A DNA stretch of 64,000 nt from Mangrovibacter phragmitis (GTDB taxonomy: Bacteria; Pseudomonadota; Gammaproteobacteria; Enterobacterales; Enterobacteriaceae): NCBI RefSeq assembly GCF_001655675.1, contig NZ_LYRP01000012.1, forward strand, positions 1 through 64,000, written 5' to 3'. Below the pieces are notes generated by a model, which worked only from the letters and a program-made list of their open reading frames with translations, was not told where the DNA came from and did not search any database. The position numbers and the translations under genes are program-made. This document shows positions 1 through 10,850 of the stretch, piece by piece. Position 1 is the first letter of the stretch. Every line of letters starts with the position of its first letter.

Positions 1-140
1 GAATTAAACTGTTTATTCGTAATGAATTAACTGTTAGTCACTCTTTAAGACTTGATAATTTTTAGCGTCTTGCGACGTTAAGATATCAGTGCTTATGAGT
101 GCCCACACAGATTGTCTGATAAATTGTTAAAGAGCAGTGC
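1..140 (-). other. rRNA operon leader with boxA (16S gene lies just outside the window)
   Basis: Read on the minus strand, this stretch matches the conserved enterobacterial leader between rrn P2 and the 16S gene. It contains the antitermination boxA TGCTCTTTAACA at 125-136, followed by the conserved TTTATCAGACAATCTGTG and CTTAACGTCGCAAG blocks. The 16S coding start itself is not in the window. In E. coli rrnC lies in the same place next to yieP, so this is probably the rrnC equivalent. Confidence 0.9.
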
Positions 141-170
141 CACCGTATTTCCGGGTGGCGCGGGCTGCGT

Positions 171-198
171 ATATTACGCTTTCCCGCTACAGAGTCAA
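171..198 (-). promoter_or_regulatory. rrn P2 promoter
   Basis: On the minus strand there is a -35 TTGACT (193-198), a 16-base spacer and a -10 TAATAT (171-176), followed by a GC-rich discriminator. The AT-rich stretch just upstream (199-215) looks like an UP element. Spacing to P1 is about 100 bases, as expected for tandem rrn promoters. Confidence 0.85.
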
Positions 199-268
199 GC
201 ATTTATTTTTACTTAACTTTGCCTGACAGGCCGGTTTGTTTGCCGTTGTGCCGTGTCAGTGGTGGCGC

Positions 269-335
269 ATTATAGGGACTAATCTCTCGCTGGCAAGTGA
301 AAATTTAAAAAAATTTACTAAGCGCATTTTTTTTC
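269..335 (-). promoter_or_regulatory. rrn P1 promoter with UP element
   Basis: On the minus strand there is a -35 TTGCCA (291-296), a 16-base spacer, a -10 TATAAT (269-274) and a GCGCCACC discriminator, which is the GC-rich type linked to ppGpp and growth-rate control. An A/T-run UP element covers roughly 300-335. Fis sites would be expected further right, towards yieP, but I cannot place them with confidence. Confidence 0.88.
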
Positions 336-446
336 ACCATAGCGATGGGAAATTCAGCAAATATGCTGTTATTTGCTGAATTAAACACCATGAAAGAGTA
401 GCGAGTGGCATACTAAAGCAGTCAAAACGCCTGAGGATTACCCCGC

Positions 447-1136
447 ATGTCACTGAATGCACAACAACTGGCGGCCCAAAAGAACCTTTCCTGGGTACTG
501 GCCGAGAAATTAGCCCGCAAAATACTGACTGGTGAGTATGAGTCAGGTTCCATTTTACCTGGCGAAATGGAGTTAGGTGAACTCTACAGCGTCAGCCGAA
601 CGGCGGTACGTGAAGCTGTAAAAACCCTGGCGGCAAAAGGGATGGTACTTCCCAGGCCACGTATTGGTACGCGTGTTATGCCCCGCAGCAACTGGAACTT
701 CCTGGATAAAGAGTTACTCACCTGGTGGATGACCCAGGATAATTTCAGTGAAATAGTTAATTACTTCCTGATAATGCGTAATAGTCTTGAACCCCAGGCC
801 TGTGCGCTGGCAGCAAGTAATGGCACCGGTGAGCAAAAAGCCCTTCTGGCATCAACAATGGAAGAGATGAAAGCACTACGAACTAAATATGATCGCGAAA
901 CATGGGTAGATATAGATACCACTTATCACGAACAAATATACATCATGAGCGGAAATCCATTTCTTTCTTCTTTTGCGAACCTGTTCAGGTCTGTTTATTA
1001 CAACTATTTTTCTTCTATTGCTAACAATGAAGTTATCAAGCTCGACAACCATCAGGCTATTGTCGATGCAATCATAAAAGGCGACAGTCAACAGGCGTTC
1101 GTTGCCTGTCAGGCATTACTGGTTGACGATAAATAA
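447..1136 (+). CDS. yieP: GntR/FadR-family transcriptional regulator YieP
   Basis: A 229-residue FadR-type GntR regulator, close in length and sequence to E. coli YieP (about 230). Residues 15-80 form the winged helix-turn-helix, with the recognition segment VSRTAVREAVKTLAAKGMV and the wing PRPRIGTRVMP. The remainder is the helical FCD effector-binding domain (for example the MRNSLEPQACALAA stretch). The start follows a TGAGGA ribosome site. It is followed 30 bases later by hsrA in the same direction, so the two are probably cotranscribed, as in E. coli. The effector is unknown; the assignment rests on sequence and on its place between rrn and hsrA. Confidence 0.93.
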   Translation: MSLNAQQLAAQKNLSWVLAEKLARKILTGEYESGSILPGEMELGELYSVSRTAVREAVKTLAAKGMVLPRPRIGTRVMPRSNWNFLDKELLTWWMTQDNFSEIVNYFLIMRNSLEPQACALAASNGTGEQKALLASTMEEMKALRTKYDRETWVDIDTTYHEQIYIMSGNPFLSSFANLFRSVYYNYFSSIANNEVIKLDNHQAIVDAIIKGDSQQAFVACQALLVDDK

Positions 1137-1166
1137 CAACGCACCAGGCGTACAAACAGGATTGGT

Positions 1167-2561
1167 ATGCTCCATAAAGCCCGAAGCATGTCTGGCCTGC
1201 CATGGATAGCCGCGATGGCTTTCTTTATGCAGGCGCTGGACGCAACTATCTTAAACACAGCACTTCCGGCTATTGCTCACAGCCTGAATCGCTCTCCTTT
1301 AGCAATGCAATCAGCGATAATAAGTTACACACTGACCGTCGCGATGCTGATTCCTGTTAGCGGATGGCTGGCAGACAGATTCGGTACACGCCGGGTTTTT
1401 ATGATTGCGGTCACCTTGTTTACACTGGGCTCTCTGGCATGCGCGCTATCCGTGTCTCTGGGCCAACTGGTCATCTTCCGTGTCATTCAAGGGGTTGGTG
1501 GGGCAATGATGATGCCCGTCGCCAGGCTTGCATTATTGCGCGCTTACCCACGCAGTGAACTGCTTCCGGTTTTAAACTTTGTCACTATGCCTGGGTTGGT
1601 TGGCCCGATCTTAGGTCCTTTACTGGGAGGGATTCTTGTTACATGGGCAAGCTGGCACTGGATATTTCTCATTAACATTCCGATAGGAATCATGGGGCTG
1701 CTTTATGCCAGAAAGTACATGCCGAATTTTACGACACCCCCAAGGCATTTTGATCTACCAGGCTTTTTATTATTTGGCCTGAGTCTGGTTCTTATCTCCA
1801 GTGGTGTTGAGTTATTTGGTGAAAAGATTGTTGAGCCATGGCTGGCTGGCAGTATTACGCTGGGAGGCGTCGTTTTGCTGCTGGGGTATGTGGCCCATGC
1901 TCGTAACCACCCTGCACCACTGATTGCCTTGCCATTATTCAGAACACGCACATTCTCGGTAGGTATTCTGGGCAATATAGCCTCCCGCCTTGGCACCGGG
2001 TGTGTCCCTTTCTTGATGCCATTAATGCTTCAGGTAGGATTTGGTTTCCCGGCGTTTTTGGCTGGTTGTATGATGGCACCAACGGCGGTGGGGTCTATTC
2101 TGGCGAAATCGACAGTGACACAAGTACTGAGGAAATTCGGCTACCGCAACACACTGGTGGGTATTACTCTTTTTATTGGCCTGATGATTGCTCAGTTCTC
2201 CCTGCAATCCCCGGGCATGGCATTATGGGAACTGATTTTACCGCTATTCATTTTAGGCATGGCAATGTCTACACAGTTTACATCCATGAATACCATTACA
2301 CTTGCCGATCTGTCCGATGAAAATGCCAGTAGCGGGAACAGTGTTCTGGCCGTTACACAGCAATTATCCATTAGCCTTGGCGTGGCAGTGAGCGCTGTAA
2401 TTTTGCGGTTCTATGCCGGATTTCCGCATCTTGATACTGTTGCGCAATTCCACCATACGTTCATGACGATGGGCTTAATCACAATGCTGTCTGCAGCCGT
2501 CTTTTTAATGCTGAAAAAGAAAGACGGAAGAAATTTAATCGCCAGAAAAATGCATGACTAA
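1167..2561 (+). CDS. hsrA: MFS transporter HsrA (DHA2, 14-TM drug:H+ antiporter type)
   Basis: A 464-residue major facilitator protein of the DHA2 family, with the 14-helix length typical of that group. The family motif [11 protein letters not shown] is in helix 1 (about residues 23-33). Motif [14 protein letters not shown], is in the loop after helix 2 (about residues 66-78). A glycine/proline-rich motif C-like stretch is near [14 protein letters not shown]. coli HsrA is about 475 residues and sits in the same place. The substrate is not evident. The stop codon ends at 2561 and the convergent rbsR stop begins at 2562, leaving no intergenic base and no visible terminator. Confidence 0.92.
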   Translation: MLHKARSMSGLPWIAAMAFFMQALDATILNTALPAIAHSLNRSPLAMQSAIISYTLTVAMLIPVSGWLADRFGTRRVFMIAVTLFTLGSLACALSVSLGQLVIFRVIQGVGGAMMMPVARLALLRAYPRSELLPVLNFVTMPGLVGPILGPLLGGILVTWASWHWIFLINIPIGIMGLLYARKYMPNFTTPPRHFDLPGFLLFGLSLVLISSGVELFGEKIVEPWLAGSITLGGVVLLLGYVAHARNHPAPLIALPLFRTRTFSVGILGNIASRLGTGCVPFLMPLMLQVGFGFPAFLAGCMMAPTAVGSILAKSTVTQVLRKFGYRNTLVGITLFIGLMIAQFSLQSPGMALWELILPLFILGMAMSTQFTSMNTITLADLSDENASSGNSVLAVTQQLSISLGVAVSAVILRFYAGFPHLDTVAQFHHTFMTMGLITMLSAAVFLMLKKKDGRNLIARKMHD

Positions 2562-3554
2562 CTAAGCGGAACCCCTGATGATAAGTTCTGGCGTAAGCTG
2601 TAAACGCTGCTGCTGCTGTGCTGGTTCAGCCATACGATGAATGAGCACATCAATTGCCAGCTCACCCAGTTCATCTTTTGGCTGATGAATAGTAGTAAGT
2701 GGCGGTGTCATATATTGCGCCAGTTCAATATCATCATAACCAATAACGGCCATATCCTGAGGCACAGACACTCCTGCCTGATACAGAGCCTGATATGCGC
2801 CAACAGCCATCGCATCATTACCGGCAAAAACAGCGTCAGGCCGCTCAGGTAACGCAAGTAATGACTGCATTGCCTGGTAGCCACCTGAAAACTCAAAATC
2901 ACCGGTAATTTCATACCCTACAGGAATCGTTAACCCTGCACGAGACATGGCAGCACGGTAACCTTCAAGACGCAGGCGGGAAGGTGTTTTATCCAATGGG
3001 CCAGTAATACAAGCGATACGCTGGTAACCTTTGTCAATAAGATACTGAGTGGCCATATCACCTCCCAGTAGTGAGTTATCCTGAATCAAATCACTGGGAC
3101 CACTGAATGGCTCCCAGTCCATCATGACAATAGGAATTGCCGGGTAACGCGCAATAATAGCGGGAGAAGGCTGGTGTGTCTCCGTACACAATAACAGCAG
3201 CCCATCAACACGCTTTTGCAGCAATGTTTCCAGGTTGCGGTTCATACGCTGTTCATCGCCTTCAGTATTACACAGCACCAGGCTGTAACCCCGCTCGAAA
3301 CAACTCCGTTCCACGCCACGAACCAGTTCCGAATAAAACGGATTGGTACTGGCGGTAATCAGCATCCCAATAGTACGGGTCTGGTTCAACTTCAGGCTTC
3401 TGGCTAATGCTGAAGGCGCATAGTTAAGCTGTTTTACAGCCGACTCGACTTTTTCACGCACTGGGTCGCTGACATAGCGGTCATTATTGATGACATGAGA
3501 AACCGTTGATGTGGAAACCCCGGCCAGCCGCGCCACATCTTTCATTGTCGCCAC
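2562..3554 (-). CDS. rbsR: Ribose operon repressor RbsR
   Basis: A 330-residue LacI-family repressor, the same length as E. coli RbsR. The N-terminal HTH reads [20 protein letters not shown], followed by the hinge helix ([11 protein letters not shown]) and a periplasmic-binding-protein-like ribose domain to the C-terminus ([20 protein letters not shown] is a family signature). It is the last gene of the rbs operon, five bases downstream of rbsK. Ribose binding would release it from the CGAAACGTTTCG operators upstream of rbsD, giving autoregulation of the whole unit. The protein probably also affects purine genes, as in E. coli; that is by homology only. Confidence 0.96.
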   Translation of the reverse strand: MATMKDVARLAGVSTSTVSHVINNDRYVSDPVREKVESAVKQLNYAPSALARSLKLNQTRTIGMLITASTNPFYSELVRGVERSCFERGYSLVLCNTEGDEQRMNRNLETLLQKRVDGLLLLCTETHQPSPAIIARYPAIPIVMMDWEPFSGPSDLIQDNSLLGGDMATQYLIDKGYQRIACITGPLDKTPSRLRLEGYRAAMSRAGLTIPVGYEITGDFEFSGGYQAMQSLLALPERPDAVFAGNDAMAVGAYQALYQAGVSVPQDMAVIGYDDIELAQYMTPPLTTIHQPKDELGELAIDVLIHRMAEPAQQQQRLQLTPELIIRGSA

Positions 3555-3559
3555 AAAAA

Positions 3560-4489
3560 CTATCCTTGCTCAGAAAGAAAACGGTCAATCTCTTCACGCC
3601 ATGGCACAGATGGCTGAGCACCTTTGCGGGTTACCGCAATGGCGGCCGCGGCATGACCAAAACGAATGGCATCCCGCAATGGCTTCCCTTCAATCAGTGC
3701 AGTAACCAGCGCACCATTAAACGTATCACCAGCTGCTATCGTATCAACTGCTTTAACTTTGAACCCGGCAATACGCTCATTGATACTTCCGTCACTTACC
3801 CACACACCACGGCTACCCATGGTTATCAGGACAATACCAATACCTTTTTCATGTAATTTTTGTGCCGCTTTGGAGGCATCAGCTTCTGTCTCAACACAAA
3901 TACCGGTTAATTTCTCTGCTTCTGTTTCATTAGGTGTAATAATATCCACCAGCGACAGTAATTCATCAGAAAGTGGGCAAGCTGGCGCAGGGTTGAGAAT
4001 AACGGTGGTATCGTTCTGATGAGCAATACGGGCCGCAGCAAGTACACTTTCCACCGGAGACTCCAGTTGCATCAATAATGCCGATGCACTGGCAATTAGT
4101 GTACTGTGCTTTTCCACCCGGTCAGGCGTCAGTGCGCTATTGGCACCTGCATGAATACCGATAACGTTTTCACCGTCCTGGTTAACAAAGATAAGCGCTA
4201 CCCCGGTTGATTCCTCATCAACAGAATCAACCGGCGAGACATCAATGTTGTCGCTGGCTAACTGCCGGCGTACTTGCTGACCAATATCATCACTTCCAAC
4301 ACAAGCGATAAAAGAAATATTCGCGCCACTACGGCCGGCAGCAACGGCCTGGTTGGCACCTTTGCCACCAAAGGCAACCTGATAATGCTGACCTGTTACC
4401 GTTTCCCCCGGCGTTGGAAATTGCGCAAGGTTAAGAATATGGTCCGCATTGATACTCCCCAGAACAACAAGCTTCTCAGTGGTCTTCAT
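3560..4489 (-). CDS. rbsK: Ribokinase RbsK
   Basis: A 309-residue PfkB-family kinase that phosphorylates ribose to ribose 5-phosphate in the cytoplasm. The PfkB signature 1 [15 protein letters not shown] is at residues 41-55. Signature 2, [12 protein letters not shown], near residue 250 carries the catalytic aspartate. The open frame extends 16 codons further upstream, but the ATG at 4489 gives the exact E. coli length, starts with the conserved [14 protein letters not shown] region and has an AAGGA ribosome site 10 bases upstream. The gene follows rbsB after a 66-base gap that contains a stable hairpin. Confidence 0.96.
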   Translation of the reverse strand: MKTTEKLVVLGSINADHILNLAQFPTPGETVTGQHYQVAFGGKGANQAVAAGRSGANISFIACVGSDDIGQQVRRQLASDNIDVSPVDSVDEESTGVALIFVNQDGENVIGIHAGANSALTPDRVEKHSTLIASASALLMQLESPVESVLAAARIAHQNDTTVILNPAPACPLSDELLSLVDIITPNETEAEKLTGICVETEADASKAAQKLHEKGIGIVLITMGSRGVWVSDGSINERIAGFKVKAVDTIAAGDTFNGALVTALIEGKPLRDAIRFGHAAAAIAVTRKGAQPSVPWREEIDRFLSEQG

Positions 4490-4510
4490 TATCAGGATGT
4501 CCTTTTTAGT

Positions 4511-4531
4511 GCGCCACCTTACCGGTGGCGC
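4511..4531 (-). other. Intercistronic hairpin between rbsB and rbsK
   Basis: Perfect 8-bp inverted repeat GCGCCACC / GGTGGCGC with a 5-base loop. In the reading direction it is followed by ACTAAAAAGG rather than a run of T, so it is not a classical terminator. It more likely protects the 3' end of rbsB mRNA and lowers expression of rbsK and rbsR relative to the abundant binding protein. Confidence 0.6.
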
Positions 4532-4555
4532 TGCCATGCTTTTCTTAATGTCTAA

Positions 4556-5443
4556 TTATTTAGTAACCAGTTTCAGAGCCACCGGAATTTTAGCTTCAAC
4601 TTTTTCGCCTTTAAGCACTTTATCTGCCGTTTCAACGCCGATAACACCAATTTGCTCCGGTTGTTGGGCAACTGTGGCACCCATTTTTCCACTTTCAACA
4701 GCTTTGATACCATCATCTGTACCATCAAAGCCAACAACCAACACGTTTGATTTCCCGGCTGTCTGCAGAGCGCGCAACGCGCCAAGCGCCATTTCATCAT
4801 TCTGCGCAAACACCGCCTGTACATCAGGATGCGCAGTCAGCAGGTTCTGCATAACGTTCAGGCCTTTTGTCCGGTCGAAGTCTGCAGGCTGGCTGGCAAG
4901 AATATCAAATTTATGTGCTGCGACCGCCTGGGCAAAACCTTCTCCACGTTCACGTGCAGCTGACGTCCCGGCAATCCCTTGTAACTCAATAACTTTTGCA
5001 TTATTGCCAAGTTTTTTTGCAATAAAGTCACCTGCCATTTTCCCACCAGCAACGTTATCAGAAGCAATATGGCTGACAACAGTGCCGTGATTTGCCATGC
5101 GATCCAGTGTGATAACCGGGATTTTGGCCTGGTTAGCCATTTTCACTGCATTACCAACAGCATCGGAATCTGTTGGGTTAATCAGCATCAGTTTAGTGCC
5201 GCGTACCGTCAGATCCTGTACGTTGGCTAACTCTTTCGCTGGGTTGTTTTGAGAATCCAGAACCACCAGGTTATAACCCAGTTTATTCGCCTCTTTTTGA
5301 GCACCGTCTTTCAGGGAAACAAAGAACGGGTTATTCAGTGTAGAAATAACCAGTGCGATGGTATCTTTTGCCATGGCATTTGCACTGACAGTGGCACTCA
5401 GAGCAACAGCAGAAACAAGGGTTGCCAGTTTTTTCATATTCAT
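4556..5443 (-). CDS. rbsB: Periplasmic ribose-binding protein RbsB
   Basis: A 295-residue type-I periplasmic binding protein (E. coli RbsB is 296). A cleavable signal peptide runs to about residue 25, ending ANAMA before KDTIALV. The mature protein has the two-lobe sugar-binding fold, with conserved ligand-contact segments [14 protein letters not shown] and [11 protein letters not shown]. It captures ribose in the periplasm and delivers it to the RbsA-RbsC transporter; in E. coli it also signals to the Trg chemoreceptor. It lies between rbsC and rbsK in the operon. Confidence 0.96.
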   Translation of the reverse strand: MNMKKLATLVSAVALSATVSANAMAKDTIALVISTLNNPFFVSLKDGAQKEANKLGYNLVVLDSQNNPAKELANVQDLTVRGTKLMLINPTDSDAVGNAVKMANQAKIPVITLDRMANHGTVVSHIASDNVAGGKMAGDFIAKKLGNNAKVIELQGIAGTSAARERGEGFAQAVAAHKFDILASQPADFDRTKGLNVMQNLLTAHPDVQAVFAQNDEMALGALRALQTAGKSNVLVVGFDGTDDGIKAVESGKMGATVAQQPEQIGVIGVETADKVLKGEKVEAKIPVALKLVTK

Positions 5444-5469
5444 ATCAAGATGTCCTGTAGAGTAATGAA

Positions 5470-6435
5470 TTACTGCTTTTTGTTGTCCACCAGCACCGCC
5501 AACAAAATTACAACCGCTTTGACGATCATCTGGTAATAGGAAGAAACACCTAATAAATTCAAACCATTATTCAGGAAGCCAAGAATCAGTGCGCCGATTA
5601 GCGTTCCCATAATGCGCCCTTTCCCGCCAGCCAGGCTGGTCCCGCCGAGAACCACAGCGGCAATCGCATCTAATTCATATCCCGTACCGGCAGTAGGCTG
5701 CGCAGAAGAAAGACGCGCGACCTCAATAATGCCAGCCAGAGAAGCCAGCAGGCCACACAGGGAATAGACAATAATCTTTACTTTATCAACACTTATCCCG
5801 GAAAGACGGGTGGCGGCTTCATTACCACCCAGCGCATAGATGTAACGGCCCAGTCGCGTATGGTGCAACATATACCATGCACCGGCGAACACGATTGCCA
5901 TAATCCATACAGGAGTTGGGATACCCAGTGGGCGGCCAATACCAAACCAGCCAAACAAGTCTGCGTTAGCGGAGAACCCTGTGTTAACCGGGCTGCCATC
6001 GGTGTACACCATGGTTACCCCACGCAGTAACAGCATCATTACCAGCGTAGCAATAAATGCCTGCACCCGCCCTTTCGCAACAATTACCCCGGTAACGCCG
6101 CCAATAGCAGCACCCAGTGCCAGAGCAGCAGCTATGGCAACCAGTGAATTGACTTCAATCCCCACAATGGATGCGGCCACAGCGCCCGTAAGTGCCAGTA
6201 ATGAACCAACGGACAAATCAATACCAGAGGTGAGAATAACCAGCGTCATCCCCACAGCCATAATGGCATTCACGGAGGTTTGCTGGAGAATATTAAACAG
6301 GTTGTTTACTGTGAAAAAGTTAGGGCTCATTGTAGATACAATGGCAATCAGCACCAGGAGCGCAATCAACGATTTTTGCTCCATCAGCCAGGCCTTACTG
6401 AACCAGCGACGGGATGGAATAGACTGGGTACTCAT
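5470..6435 (-). CDS. rbsC: Ribose ABC transporter permease RbsC
   Basis: A 321-residue inner-membrane permease, identical in length to E. coli RbsC, with about ten hydrophobic segments. The conserved loop near residue 215 ([20 protein letters not shown]) is the EAA-like motif that contacts the ATPase. The following stretch, [20 protein letters not shown], is typical of monosaccharide permeases. It works as a dimer with RbsA and RbsB. The gene starts 12 bases after the rbsA stop, consistent with one transcript. Confidence 0.96.
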   Translation of the reverse strand: MSTQSIPSRRWFSKAWLMEQKSLIALLVLIAIVSTMSPNFFTVNNLFNILQQTSVNAIMAVGMTLVILTSGIDLSVGSLLALTGAVAASIVGIEVNSLVAIAAALALGAAIGGVTGVIVAKGRVQAFIATLVMMLLLRGVTMVYTDGSPVNTGFSANADLFGWFGIGRPLGIPTPVWIMAIVFAGAWYMLHHTRLGRYIYALGGNEAATRLSGISVDKVKIIVYSLCGLLASLAGIIEVARLSSAQPTAGTGYELDAIAAVVLGGTSLAGGKGRIMGTLIGALILGFLNNGLNLLGVSSYYQMIVKAVVILLAVLVDNKKQ

Positions 6436-6447
6436 TTTTTGCTCCTG

Positions 6448-7944
6448 TTACACACGGGTAAGCTTGCCAACGGCGGCTGCCATCAGGACTTCCTGAGTGG
6501 CCTGCTCGCGTGTAAATTCACCACCGTGATGCCCTTCATGCATCACCATAATGCGATCACTCATACCAAGCACTTCAGGCATTTCAGATGAGACCAGAAT
6601 GATGCTCAGTCCTTCTGCCTTAAACTGGTTAATAAGCTGATAGATCTCTTTTTTTGCCCCGACATCCACACCACGAGTCGGTTCATCAAGGATAAGGACT
6701 TTAGGACGGGTCATCAGGCCGCGGGCAATAGCCACTTTTTGCTGATTCCCCCCAGATAAGAAACCAATGATTTGGTTCATTGACGGTGTTTTGATATTAA
6801 ACAGGCGAATAAAATCACTGACAGCCTGTTGTTCATCTTTATGTTTCAGGCTGCCGCCGCCATGGCTGAAGTAACGCAAGGCGGTCAAAGACATATTCTC
6901 TTTAACGGACATCCCCAGCACCAGACCGTCTTTTTTCCGATCTTCCGAGATATAAACGATGCCGTTCGCCAGGCCATCTTGCGGAGAATGCGTAACAACC
7001 TCATGCCCATCAAGCGTGACATAACCACTGGTACGTTGCAGTGCACCATATAGCACCTTCATGAGCTCTGTACGTCCGGCGCCCATCAACCCGGAAACCC
7101 CCAGGATTTCGCCTTTACGTAACGTAAAACTAATGTCATGCACACCTGGTCCGCACAGGTTATCCACCTTCAGGCGAACATCACCAGGCTCATTATCAAT
7201 ATGCGGATATTGCTCTTCGAGTTTGCGCCCAACCATCATTTCTATCAGGCTGTCTTCTGTGAGTGAGCTGACTTCACGTTCGGCAATAAATTGCCCGTCA
7301 CGAAAAACGGTCACATCGTCACAGATTTCAAAGATCTCTTTCATACGATGCGAGATATACACAATGCCACGCCCTTGAGCTTTCAGCTCACGAATGACAT
7401 GGAACAACGACTCAGTTTCGGTATCAGTCAGCGCATCCGTTGGCTCATCCATAATGATGACTCGGGATTCAAAACTCAGCACTTTAGCGATTTCAACCAT
7501 TTGCTGATCGCCGATAGATAAGTCACCCACCAGATAGTCACTGGTAAAACGTAAATTCAGGTGCTTAAGGAGTGCATCGGCTTCGCGATACATACGTTTC
7601 CAGTCAATACGCCCAACCCGGTTAACAAACTCGCGGCCAAGAAAAATATTCTCAGCTACAGTCAGTTGCGGGATAAGGTTAAGTTCCTGGTGAATAATGC
7701 CAATACCCGCTTCCTGGGAAGCTTTAGGCCCGCTGAATGTTGTCTCTTTTCCCAGCCAAAGAAGTTCTCCGGCATCACGGGAATAGATTCCGGTAAGCAC
7801 TTTCATCATGGTGGATTTACCCGCACCATTTTCGCCCACCAGCGCCATAACCCGGCCTGGCCAGACATTTAATGAAGCACCTGATAATGCTTTTACGCCC
7901 GGGAACGCTTTATCGATCCCTTTGAGTTGCAGTAACGCGTCCAT
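6448..7944 (-). CDS. rbsA: Ribose ABC transporter ATP-binding protein RbsA
   Basis: A 498-residue double-domain ATPase of the sugar ABC importer group (E. coli 501). The first cassette has Walker [10 protein letters not shown] near residue 37, signature [16 protein letters not shown] and Walker [12 protein letters not shown]. The second has the degenerate Walker A-like GLMGAGRTE, signature [15 protein letters not shown] and Walker [13 protein letters not shown]. The open frame extends 19 codons upstream, but the ATG at 7944 reproduces the family start [10 protein letters not shown] and lies 8 bases after rbsD. It is a cytoplasmic peripheral subunit that drives ribose import with RbsBC. Confidence 0.96.
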   Translation of the reverse strand: MDALLQLKGIDKAFPGVKALSGASLNVWPGRVMALVGENGAGKSTMMKVLTGIYSRDAGELLWLGKETTFSGPKASQEAGIGIIHQELNLIPQLTVAENIFLGREFVNRVGRIDWKRMYREADALLKHLNLRFTSDYLVGDLSIGDQQMVEIAKVLSFESRVIIMDEPTDALTDTETESLFHVIRELKAQGRGIVYISHRMKEIFEICDDVTVFRDGQFIAEREVSSLTEDSLIEMMVGRKLEEQYPHIDNEPGDVRLKVDNLCGPGVHDISFTLRKGEILGVSGLMGAGRTELMKVLYGALQRTSGYVTLDGHEVVTHSPQDGLANGIVYISEDRKKDGLVLGMSVKENMSLTALRYFSHGGGSLKHKDEQQAVSDFIRLFNIKTPSMNQIIGFLSGGNQQKVAIARGLMTRPKVLILDEPTRGVDVGAKKEIYQLINQFKAEGLSIILVSSEMPEVLGMSDRIMVMHEGHHGGEFTREQATQEVLMAAAVGKLTRV

Positions 7945-7952
7945 AGAAACCC

Positions 7953-8372
7953 CTAAAAGGTCACGCCTGCGTGAAGAATAATATTCGCATACGGGGAACA
8001 CTCCCCGCTGCGAATGACCGCCTTACAATCTGCGGTTTGTTTTTTAAATTTTTCATGAAGGACATAAGTCACTTCAATTTGATTCCCCTGGTGTTGCTGC
8101 AGCTGCCTGATTTGCTCAAGCAACGTTTCATGAAGAGTGGGATTGTGCTGCTTAATTTCTTCAGCCAGAGTCACTGCTTCAACCTGCATTTCTTGTATAA
8201 CCACGCCAAAAACTTGCAAAAAACCAGGCACACCATGAGTCAATGCCAGATCAATACGTTGGGTTGATGCTGGAACAGGAAGCCCTGCATCACCAATGGC
8301 GACAGTATCTGTATGCCCCAGACGGGAAATAACAGAAGAAATATCAGCGTTCAGAACAGTGCCTTTTTTCAT
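7953..8372 (-). CDS. rbsD: D-ribose pyranase RbsD
   Basis: A 139-residue protein, same length as E. coli RbsD. It catalyses interconversion of beta-pyranose and beta-furanose forms of ribose, supplying the furanose used by ribokinase. The conserved [18 protein letters not shown] segment near the N-terminus contains the catalytic histidine. The C-terminal [12 protein letters not shown] and [10 protein letters not shown] blocks are also conserved. It is the first gene of the operon, immediately downstream of the RbsR-controlled promoter. Confidence 0.96.
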   Translation of the reverse strand: MKKGTVLNADISSVISRLGHTDTVAIGDAGLPVPASTQRIDLALTHGVPGFLQVFGVVIQEMQVEAVTLAEEIKQHNPTLHETLLEQIRQLQQHQGNQIEVTYVLHEKFKKQTADCKAVIRSGECSPYANIILHAGVTF

Positions 8373-8384
8373 CTCTACACTCCA

Positions 8385-8404
8385 TCAGCGAAACGTTTCG
8401 CTGA
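8385..8404 (-). promoter_or_regulatory. RbsR operator 1 (promoter-proximal)
   Basis: Perfect 20-bp palindrome with core CGAAACGTTTCG, flanked TCAG/CTGA, identical in form to the E. coli rbs operator. It lies between the -10 element and the rbsD start, covering the predicted transcription start. Confidence 0.9.
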
Positions 8405-8408
8405 AAGA

Positions 8409-8438
8409 AGTGTAGCGGCTCAAAAGCCTGTTCAACAA
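8409..8438 (-). promoter_or_regulatory. rbs operon promoter
   Basis: On the minus strand the -10 TACACT lies at 8409-8414. The best -35 with acceptable spacing is TTGTTG (8433-8438, 18-base spacer). A TGTGA half-site for CRP is at 8455-8459, but the second half is weak. The start would fall within operator 1, so repression by RbsR is straightforward. Confidence 0.65.
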
Positions 8439-8467
8439 CTGATGAGTTAAAGAAATGTGATCACCAT

Positions 8468-8479
8468 CGAAACGTTTCG
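8468..8479 (-). promoter_or_regulatory. RbsR operator 2 (distal)
   Basis: A second perfect CGAAACGTTTCG core followed by CTGA. Its centre is 79 bp upstream of the centre of operator 1, and it lies beyond the -35 element. LacI-family tetramers or paired dimers could bridge the two sites. Confidence 0.8.
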
Positions 8480-8574
8480 CTGATTTTTACAACCAGAGAA
8501 TAAAGTGAAGTGAACCATTGTGGGGGAAAATGGTGATATGTGCTGGCTTCCTTGCCAACATCAGAGTGCGTGCG

Positions 8575-10446
8575 TCAGATTTCGACCTGAGTACCCAGTT
8601 CGATAACACGGTTAGGAGGTATTTCAAATTGGTCTGGTGCCCGCAAGGCATTACGCTGCAACAAAATGAACAGTTTGCCACGCAACCGCAGATACCATGG
8701 GCGTTTTCCGCCAATAATCAAAGACTCATGCGACATAAAGAAGGAGGTTTCCATCATCCGGCAGGTTAATCCCTCCAGGCCGCAACGATGGAATACTTCT
8801 TCTACATTTGGCGTTTCACGCCACCCATAACTGGCGACAACCCGCCAGAACGTAGGTGATAGCTGCTCAATGGATACACGCCGTACATTGTGAACATAGG
8901 GTGCATCTTCGGTACGCAGGGTTAGTAAAATCACACGTTCATGCAGTACCTTGTTGTGTTTAAGATTGTGCAACAGGGCAAATGGAATCACATTAAGTGC
9001 CCGCGACATATATACCGCAGTACCAGGTACACGAACCGGGGGTGATTTTTCCAGGGAAGCAATCATGGCTTCCAGAGAATTGCCATGTTCATGCATTCGG
9101 CGCAGCAGGCGAAAACGCTCGCTTTTCCAGGTAGTCATGACAATAAACATCAGCAAGCCAAGGGTCAGCGGTAACCACCCACCTGACAACACCTTCTGCA
9201 AATTAGCTGAGAACAAAGGAATATCAACACTCAGTAATGTTACTAAAATGATTCCCACCACAACCTTGTTCCAGTGCCAATTTTTACGCGCCACAGTACA
9301 GGCAAGCATAGAAGTCAGCACCATTGTCCCGGTTACGGCTATACCATAAGCGGCCGCCAGATTGCTGGAGTGTTCAAACCCAATTATCACCAGAACCACG
9401 GCGAAATAGAGCATCCAGTTAATGACCGGAATATAAATCTGCCCGGATTCCCGCTCTGAGGTGTGAATTATCTTCATGGGCGACAGATACCCCAAACGCA
9501 CAGCTTGCCGGGTTAAAGAGAATACACCGGAAATAACAGCCTGAGAGGCGATAACAGTTGCCAGTGTTGCCAGAATCAACAAGGGAATCAAGGCCCAGTC
9601 AGGCGCTAACAAGAAGAAGGGATTTTTGATAGTCTCAGGGTTTTTTAGTAATAAGGCTCCCTGACCAAAATAGTTCAAGATTAAAGACGGTAACACCACC
9701 GCAAACCAGGCAATCCGAATGGGTAATTTGCCAAAATGCCCCATATCAGCATACAAAGCTTCAACACCAGTAATAGAGAGAACGACTGCCCCTAAGGCCA
9801 GGAATGACACTTCTTTATGCTCAATAAAGAAACGCACTGCCCAGATGGGATTAATTGCATTGAGAACTTCCGGATTAGCCAAAATACTTCTGGCACCTAA
9901 CACAGCAAGCACCGCAAACCAGGTTAGCATAATGGGCGCAAAAAGTTTGCCGACCATTCCTGTACCATGCTTTTGAATCATGAAGAGCAATGTCAGAACA
10001 ATAATAGAAAGCGGAACAATATAAGGATCCAGTGAAGGAGCCGCAATTTCCAGACCTTCAATGGCAGACATAACCGAAATTGCAGGGGTGATAACCACTT
10101 CCCCATAGAAAAAACTGCCGCCAATCAGCCCCATAATAACCAGAACTGACGTCATTTTAGCCGTGGTATTACGCCCGGCAAGCGACATTAATGTCAGTAT
10201 CCCCCCTTCGCCAGCGTTATCAGCCCGCATAACAAAAGTCAGATATTTGATGGAAACGACAAAAATCAGTAACCAAAAAATCAGAGATAGAAACCCCAAT
10301 ACAGCGCCATATTCAACGCCAAAACCGAACTGACCTGAGAGACATTCACGCAATGTATAAAGTGGACTGGTACCTATATCGCCGTAAACCACCCCGATAG
10401 CAGCCAGTGTAACCGCTGGCAAAGCCTGCTTGTTTTCAGTGCTCAT
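8575..10446 (-). CDS. kup: Low-affinity potassium transporter Kup
   Basis: A 623-residue KUP/HAK/KT-family potassium:proton symporter (E. coli Kup is 622). About twelve membrane helices occupy residues 10-440. The conserved first-helix motif [17 protein letters not shown] is present, and a hydrophilic cytoplasmic C-terminal domain of about 180 residues follows. It is the constitutive potassium uptake route important at low pH and in hyperosmotic stress. It stands alone between rbsD and ravA, divergent from ravA, as in E. coli. Confidence 0.96.
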   Translation of the reverse strand: MSTENKQALPAVTLAAIGVVYGDIGTSPLYTLRECLSGQFGFGVEYGAVLGFLSLIFWLLIFVVSIKYLTFVMRADNAGEGGILTLMSLAGRNTTAKMTSVLVIMGLIGGSFFYGEVVITPAISVMSAIEGLEIAAPSLDPYIVPLSIIVLTLLFMIQKHGTGMVGKLFAPIMLTWFAVLAVLGARSILANPEVLNAINPIWAVRFFIEHKEVSFLALGAVVLSITGVEALYADMGHFGKLPIRIAWFAVVLPSLILNYFGQGALLLKNPETIKNPFFLLAPDWALIPLLILATLATVIASQAVISGVFSLTRQAVRLGYLSPMKIIHTSERESGQIYIPVINWMLYFAVVLVIIGFEHSSNLAAAYGIAVTGTMVLTSMLACTVARKNWHWNKVVVGIILVTLLSVDIPLFSANLQKVLSGGWLPLTLGLLMFIVMTTWKSERFRLLRRMHEHGNSLEAMIASLEKSPPVRVPGTAVYMSRALNVIPFALLHNLKHNKVLHERVILLTLRTEDAPYVHNVRRVSIEQLSPTFWRVVASYGWRETPNVEEVFHRCGLEGLTCRMMETSFFMSHESLIIGGKRPWYLRLRGKLFILLQRNALRAPDQFEIPPNRVIELGTQVEI

Positions 10447-10850
10447 AGACTAATCTTTTCGTTTAGATTTAACTCGTGTGCTTAGTCCCTTGGCCCACAA
10501 AAAGCGCTCAGTATGCACGATTGTGAAAAAAATCGTACCCCTAAATCGTATTCAGTTAATTTAGCGCAAATTACTTATACACTGATTACTGGCTTATTTT
10601 AGTATCTATAACAAACATCTACAGACCACATCATTCCAGTGAGTACTGAGCGATGTAGTGAATCCCAGGGTACAGGACGTAACAACCATGATGAAAAGCA
10701 GCATGGTTTACCCGAGATACGCAACCTTTCCCCATGAAGACAGCCTTTATCACGAATAACACAACGAAAAACCAGAGATACTGCAGCATACAGGATGAAG
10801 CGTATATACTTCCGATACATCGCATTAACCGGATGAGAAACAGATAAATT
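10447..10850. promoter_or_regulatory. kup-ravA divergent intergenic region
   Basis: About 400 bp with no supportable gene. Towards ravA a -10-like TATACT is at 10805-10810, and a GAGAAACAG stretch serves as a weak ribosome site. In E. coli ravA-viaA is RpoS-dependent, so this could be a sigma-S start; no clear -35 is visible, which fits. The kup half is AT-rich with no outstanding element. I see no repeat or RNA structure that stands out. Confidence 0.5.

Noticed and set aside
1-140. A partial 16S rRNA gene at the left edge
   Set aside because: The conserved leader is present but the 16S start (AAATTGAAGAGTTTGATC on the minus strand) is not within the window.
4511-4531. Terminator between rbsB and rbsK
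   Set aside because: The hairpin is strong but no T-run follows in the reading direction; kept as an mRNA-stabilising element only.
8951-9349. 132-codon + strand ORF inside kup
   Set aside because: It lies wholly antisense to the well-supported kup gene, has no ribosome site and no recognisable motif; a shadow frame.
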